20,680 bases of DNA, taken from positions 1 through 20,680 of the forward strand of contig URLZ01000041.1 of NCBI GenBank assembly GCA_900548895.1. The letters are read 5' to 3'. The notes below the pieces were generated by a model that searched no databases, was not told the origin of the DNA, and saw only the letters and a list, made by a program, of their open reading frames with translations. This document shows positions 18,731-20,680 of the stretch, one piece after another (position 1 is the first letter of the stretch; each line of letters begins with the position of its first letter). The translations under genes were made by a program, and so were the position numbers. The stretch is from an uncultured Akkermansia sp. (GTDB lineage: Bacteria > Verrucomicrobiota > Verrucomicrobiia > Verrucomicrobiales > Akkermansiaceae).

Positions 18731-20479
18731 ATGCCATCCCGCAAGGCTTCTGAAAACTGGAACTCCAAGCTCGGCGTGATTCTCGCCGTGGCCGGCAGTG
18801 CCATCGGTTTCGGCAATTTCCTGCGCTTCCCGGGGCTGGCAGCACAGTACGGCGGCGGGGCGTTCATGATTGCCTATTTCACGGCTTTCCTGCTGCTGGG
18901 GATTCCGCTCTCGTGGGTGGAGTGGACGCTGGGGCGCCGCGGCGGTGTCTACGGCGCGCATTCGACGGCGTCGATTTTTTATCAGATCACGCATTCGCAT
19001 GCGTGGAAGTATCTCGGCATTTTCGCGGTGCTGGCTCCGCTGAGTATCAGCATGTACTACATGTATCTGGAGGGCTGGACGCTGGGCTACGCTTACCACA
19101 TGGCGGCGGGGGATCTGAATCTGAGCTCGACGGAGGAGTTCAGCGCGTTTTTCTCGCGCTTCGTGGGGGCGTCTCACAACGGGGCGGTGTTTGAGCCGGG
19201 GCAGAGCACGCTGCTGATTTTCTTTGCGCTGGCTCTGCTGCTCAATTTGTATTTGGTGTACCGCGGGGTGACGAAGGGGATTGAGTGGTTTTGCAAGTGG
19301 AGTATCCCGGTGCTGCTGCTCACGGCGATTATCGTGATGGTGCGCGTGCTGACGCTGGGCACGCCCGATGCGACGCACCCGGAGCGCAATGTGAATGAGG
19401 GGCTGGGCTATATGTGGAATCCGGCCAAGACGATGCTGGTGGCGGTGTCTGAGCAGGACGGGGTGCGCATGGAGAAGACGGTGAATATGGTGCCGCACAC
19501 GGCGACGCCGGAGCAGCGCCGCGAGATTATCGCGCGCACGCAGGAGGCGTATCCGCAGGCGCGCGTGGAGGAGCGCCGCATATCGCTCGGCCGCAGTCTC
19601 ATGAATCCGCAGCTCTGGATCACGGCGGCGGGGCAGATCTTTTTCTCTCTTTCGATCGGGTTCGGCACGATTTGCACTTATGCGAGCTATGTGCCCCGCG
19701 GCCACGATATTGCGCTGGGTTCGCTGACGGCGAATGCGGCCAATGAGGTGGTGGAGGTGGGGATTGCGGGCATGATGATTGTGCCGGCGACGGTGTCGCT
19801 GCTGGGTGTGGCGGCGGCGGCCGGGGCGAGCACTTTTGGTCTGGGCTTCAATGTGCTGCCGCAGGTGTTTGCGGGGATGCCGGGCGGGCAGTTTTTCGGG
19901 ACGCTGTTCTTTGCGCTGCTGTCGCTGGCGGCGGTTACGAGTTCGATTTCTCTGTTGCAGCCGGCGATGGCGTTCATGGAGGAGTTTTGGAATCTGCGCC
20001 GCACGCAGAGCACGACGCTGGTGGCGCTGCTGATGACGGGCGGTGCGCTGATTGTTTCTTGGTTCACGGGCGACGGGATGATGGCGCTCGATACGATGGA
20101 TTTCTGGATCGGCACGATGTTCCTCTACATCATCACGACGATGTATCTGGTGATTTTCCGCTTCATCTGGGGGACGAAGAACGGGCTGCGCGAGTTGCAG
20201 CGCGGGGCTCTGCTGCCGATTCCGCGGGCGCTGGGCTTTGTGCTCAACTGGGTGACGCCGCTGATTCTCTTTGCGATTTTCGCGTCGTGGGTGTATCAGA
20301 ATGCCTTTGTGACGCTCTGCCCGCAGATTCGCAATATTCTCAATGCCGAGCCGGGGGCTCTGGTTCCGCTGGCTTGGGTGTTTCTGACGGGGGTGTTCAT
20401 GGCTTTCGTGGTGCGCACGTCGCGCTACCTGCACAAGCGCAAGCTTGAAAAACAATCTGACCGCATTCCGATTTCATGA
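18731..20479 (+). CDS. Neurotransmitter:sodium symporter (NSS/SLC6) family amino-acid transporter, LeuT-like
   Basis: NSS proteins import amino acids with Na+ through a LeuT-fold inner-membrane carrier. The 582-residue protein follows LeuT closely: AIGFGNFLRFP with N29 (LeuT N27), GGGAFMIAYFTAFLLLGIPL (41-60), MYYMYLEGWTLG with Y110 (Y108), and the unwound TM6 FFSLSIGFG with F305, S306, S308 and F311 (LeuT F253, T254, S256, F259). NEVVE at 338-342 retains a glutamate equivalent to LeuT E290, which predicts chloride independence. Between TM5 and TM6 there are about 54 extra residues (about 233-288), charged and probably helical, in extracellular loop 3. The start is set by the promoter. The substrate is unknown; the MetS-type partner gene points to methionine/alanine-type amino acids. 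Confidence 0.95.
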   Translation: MPSRKASENWNSKLGVILAVAGSAIGFGNFLRFPGLAAQYGGGAFMIAYFTAFLLLGIPLSWVEWTLGRRGGVYGAHSTASIFYQITHSHAWKYLGIFAVLAPLSISMYYMYLEGWTLGYAYHMAAGDLNLSSTEEFSAFFSRFVGASHNGAVFEPGQSTLLIFFALALLLNLYLVYRGVTKGIEWFCKWSIPVLLLTAIIVMVRVLTLGTPDATHPERNVNEGLGYMWNPAKTMLVAVSEQDGVRMEKTVNMVPHTATPEQRREIIARTQEAYPQARVEERRISLGRSLMNPQLWITAAGQIFFSLSIGFGTICTYASYVPRGHDIALGSLTANAANEVVEVGIAGMMIVPATVSLLGVAAAAGASTFGLGFNVLPQVFAGMPGGQFFGTLFFALLSLAAVTSSISLLQPAMAFMEEFWNLRRTQSTTLVALLMTGGALIVSWFTGDGMMALDTMDFWIGTMFLYIITTMYLVIFRFIWGTKNGLRELQRGALLPIPRALGFVLNWVTPLILFAIFASWVYQNAFVTLCPQIRNILNAEPGALVPLAWVFLTGVFMAFVVRTSRYLHKRKLEKQSDRIPIS

Positions 20480-20586
20480 CTTTTGCCGGTATTGTTACGA
20501 TGATTCTCTCCATCAGCACGGTTTGGGGGCTGATGATTGCCTGCCTGATTCGCCTCTGCAAGGAGGATACGGATCGGGTGGAGTGA
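20476..20586 (+). CDS. MetS-type small subunit of the NSS transporter (36 residues)
   Basis: The ORF starts inside the stop codon of the symporter gene (ATGA overlap) and encodes one hydrophobic helix, from MTFAGIVTMILSISTVWGLM to about residue 26, ending in a short charged tail, CKEDTDRVE. Size, single helix with a central TVWG and position directly after an NSS gene match the small subunits of methionine/alanine importers (MetS with MetP in Corynebacterium). In that family the small subunit is needed for transport. The overlap implies translational coupling and equal expression. It is too short for most gene finders. It could be a chance ORF, but overlap, composition and position all fit. 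Confidence 0.82.
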   Translation: MTFAGIVTMILSISTVWGLMIACLIRLCKEDTDRVE

Positions 20587-20589
20587 TGG

Positions 20590-20625
20590 GGTGCGCGGTT
20601 CTGCGCTTCTCGGCGCACCTGTTTT
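20590..20625 (+). terminator. Probable terminator after the symporter operon
   Basis: GGTGCGC (20590-20596) pairs with GCGCACC (20613-20619) around a 16-nt loop, followed by TGTTTT. It begins 3 nt after the small-subunit stop codon. The stem is modest, but the position is right. The remaining 55 bp of the window show no gene. Confidence 0.6.
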
Positions 20626-20680
20626 GGGTCTCGAGCTGTTTTGTTGAGCTACAGGAGGCCTTCGGCAAACAAAAAAACTG

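Noticed and set aside
1..20680. CRISPR arrays, insertion sequences, prophage or toxin-antitoxin genes
   Set aside because: I found no regularly spaced repeats, no transposase or integrase-like proteins and no terminal inverted repeats; all large frames are explained by core genes.

Overview
The window looks like a chromosomal segment of a GC-rich member of the Verrucomicrobiota, most likely a relative of Akkermansia. The strongest taxonomic signal is a five-gene cluster (about 8.1-15.7 kb, minus strand) with the order and protein architecture of Amuc_1102-1101-1100-1099-1098 of Akkermansia muciniphila, including a homologue of Amuc_1100, the surface protein studied for its effects on the host. 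Family identities were recognised by eye from motifs; no database search was run.

Layout. (1) 0.2-6.2 kb, minus strand: a rearranged spc-type ribosomal protein operon, read as rplX-rplE-rpsH-rplF-rplR-rpsE-rplO-secY, with purN behind it under its own promoter. rplN, rpsN and rpmD are missing from their usual places. A strong promoter followed by a perfect palindrome precedes rplX. (2) 6.3-7.85 kb, minus: a MATE-family exporter just downstream of a tRNA-Glu(UUC) gene and its terminator. (3) 8.0-15.8 kb, minus: the pilus/secretin-type cluster, ending in a clear intrinsic terminator. Its gene order matches pilM-N-O-P-Q: a signal-peptide protein (1102-like), a PilM-PilN fusion (1101-like), a PilO-like protein (1100-like), a protein in the PilP position (1099-like) and a TPR-bearing secretin (1098-like). 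(4) 15.73-16.06 kb: a divergent intergenic region rich in inverted repeats. (5) 16.06-20.6 kb, plus strand: lgt, tRNA-Tyr(GUA), tRNA-Val(GAC), a terminator, a class II fructose-bisphosphate aldolase gene, then a LeuT-like sodium symporter overlapping a 36-residue MetS-type small subunit gene.

How the genes work together. The first block makes 50S and 30S proteins and the SecY channel. The cluster in block 3 should build a trans-envelope complex: a cytoplasmic actin-like PilM platform, inner-membrane coiled-coil proteins and an outer-membrane secretin. No pilin, ATPase or PilC-type gene is present here, so those parts would have to be encoded elsewhere. Lgt, aldolase and the amino-acid symporter are housekeeping functions.

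Two expression patterns recur. Predicted sigma70 promoters of purN, lgt and the symporter lie so close to the start codon that the transcripts would be leaderless or nearly so. Predicted promoters of rplX, tRNA-Glu, tRNA-Tyr and fba are each followed at the transcription start by a short inverted repeat. The most interesting single signals are the PilM-PilN fusion with an internal PilN-like docking motif, a run of 11 C upstream of that gene, and the overlapping micro-ORF of the symporter.
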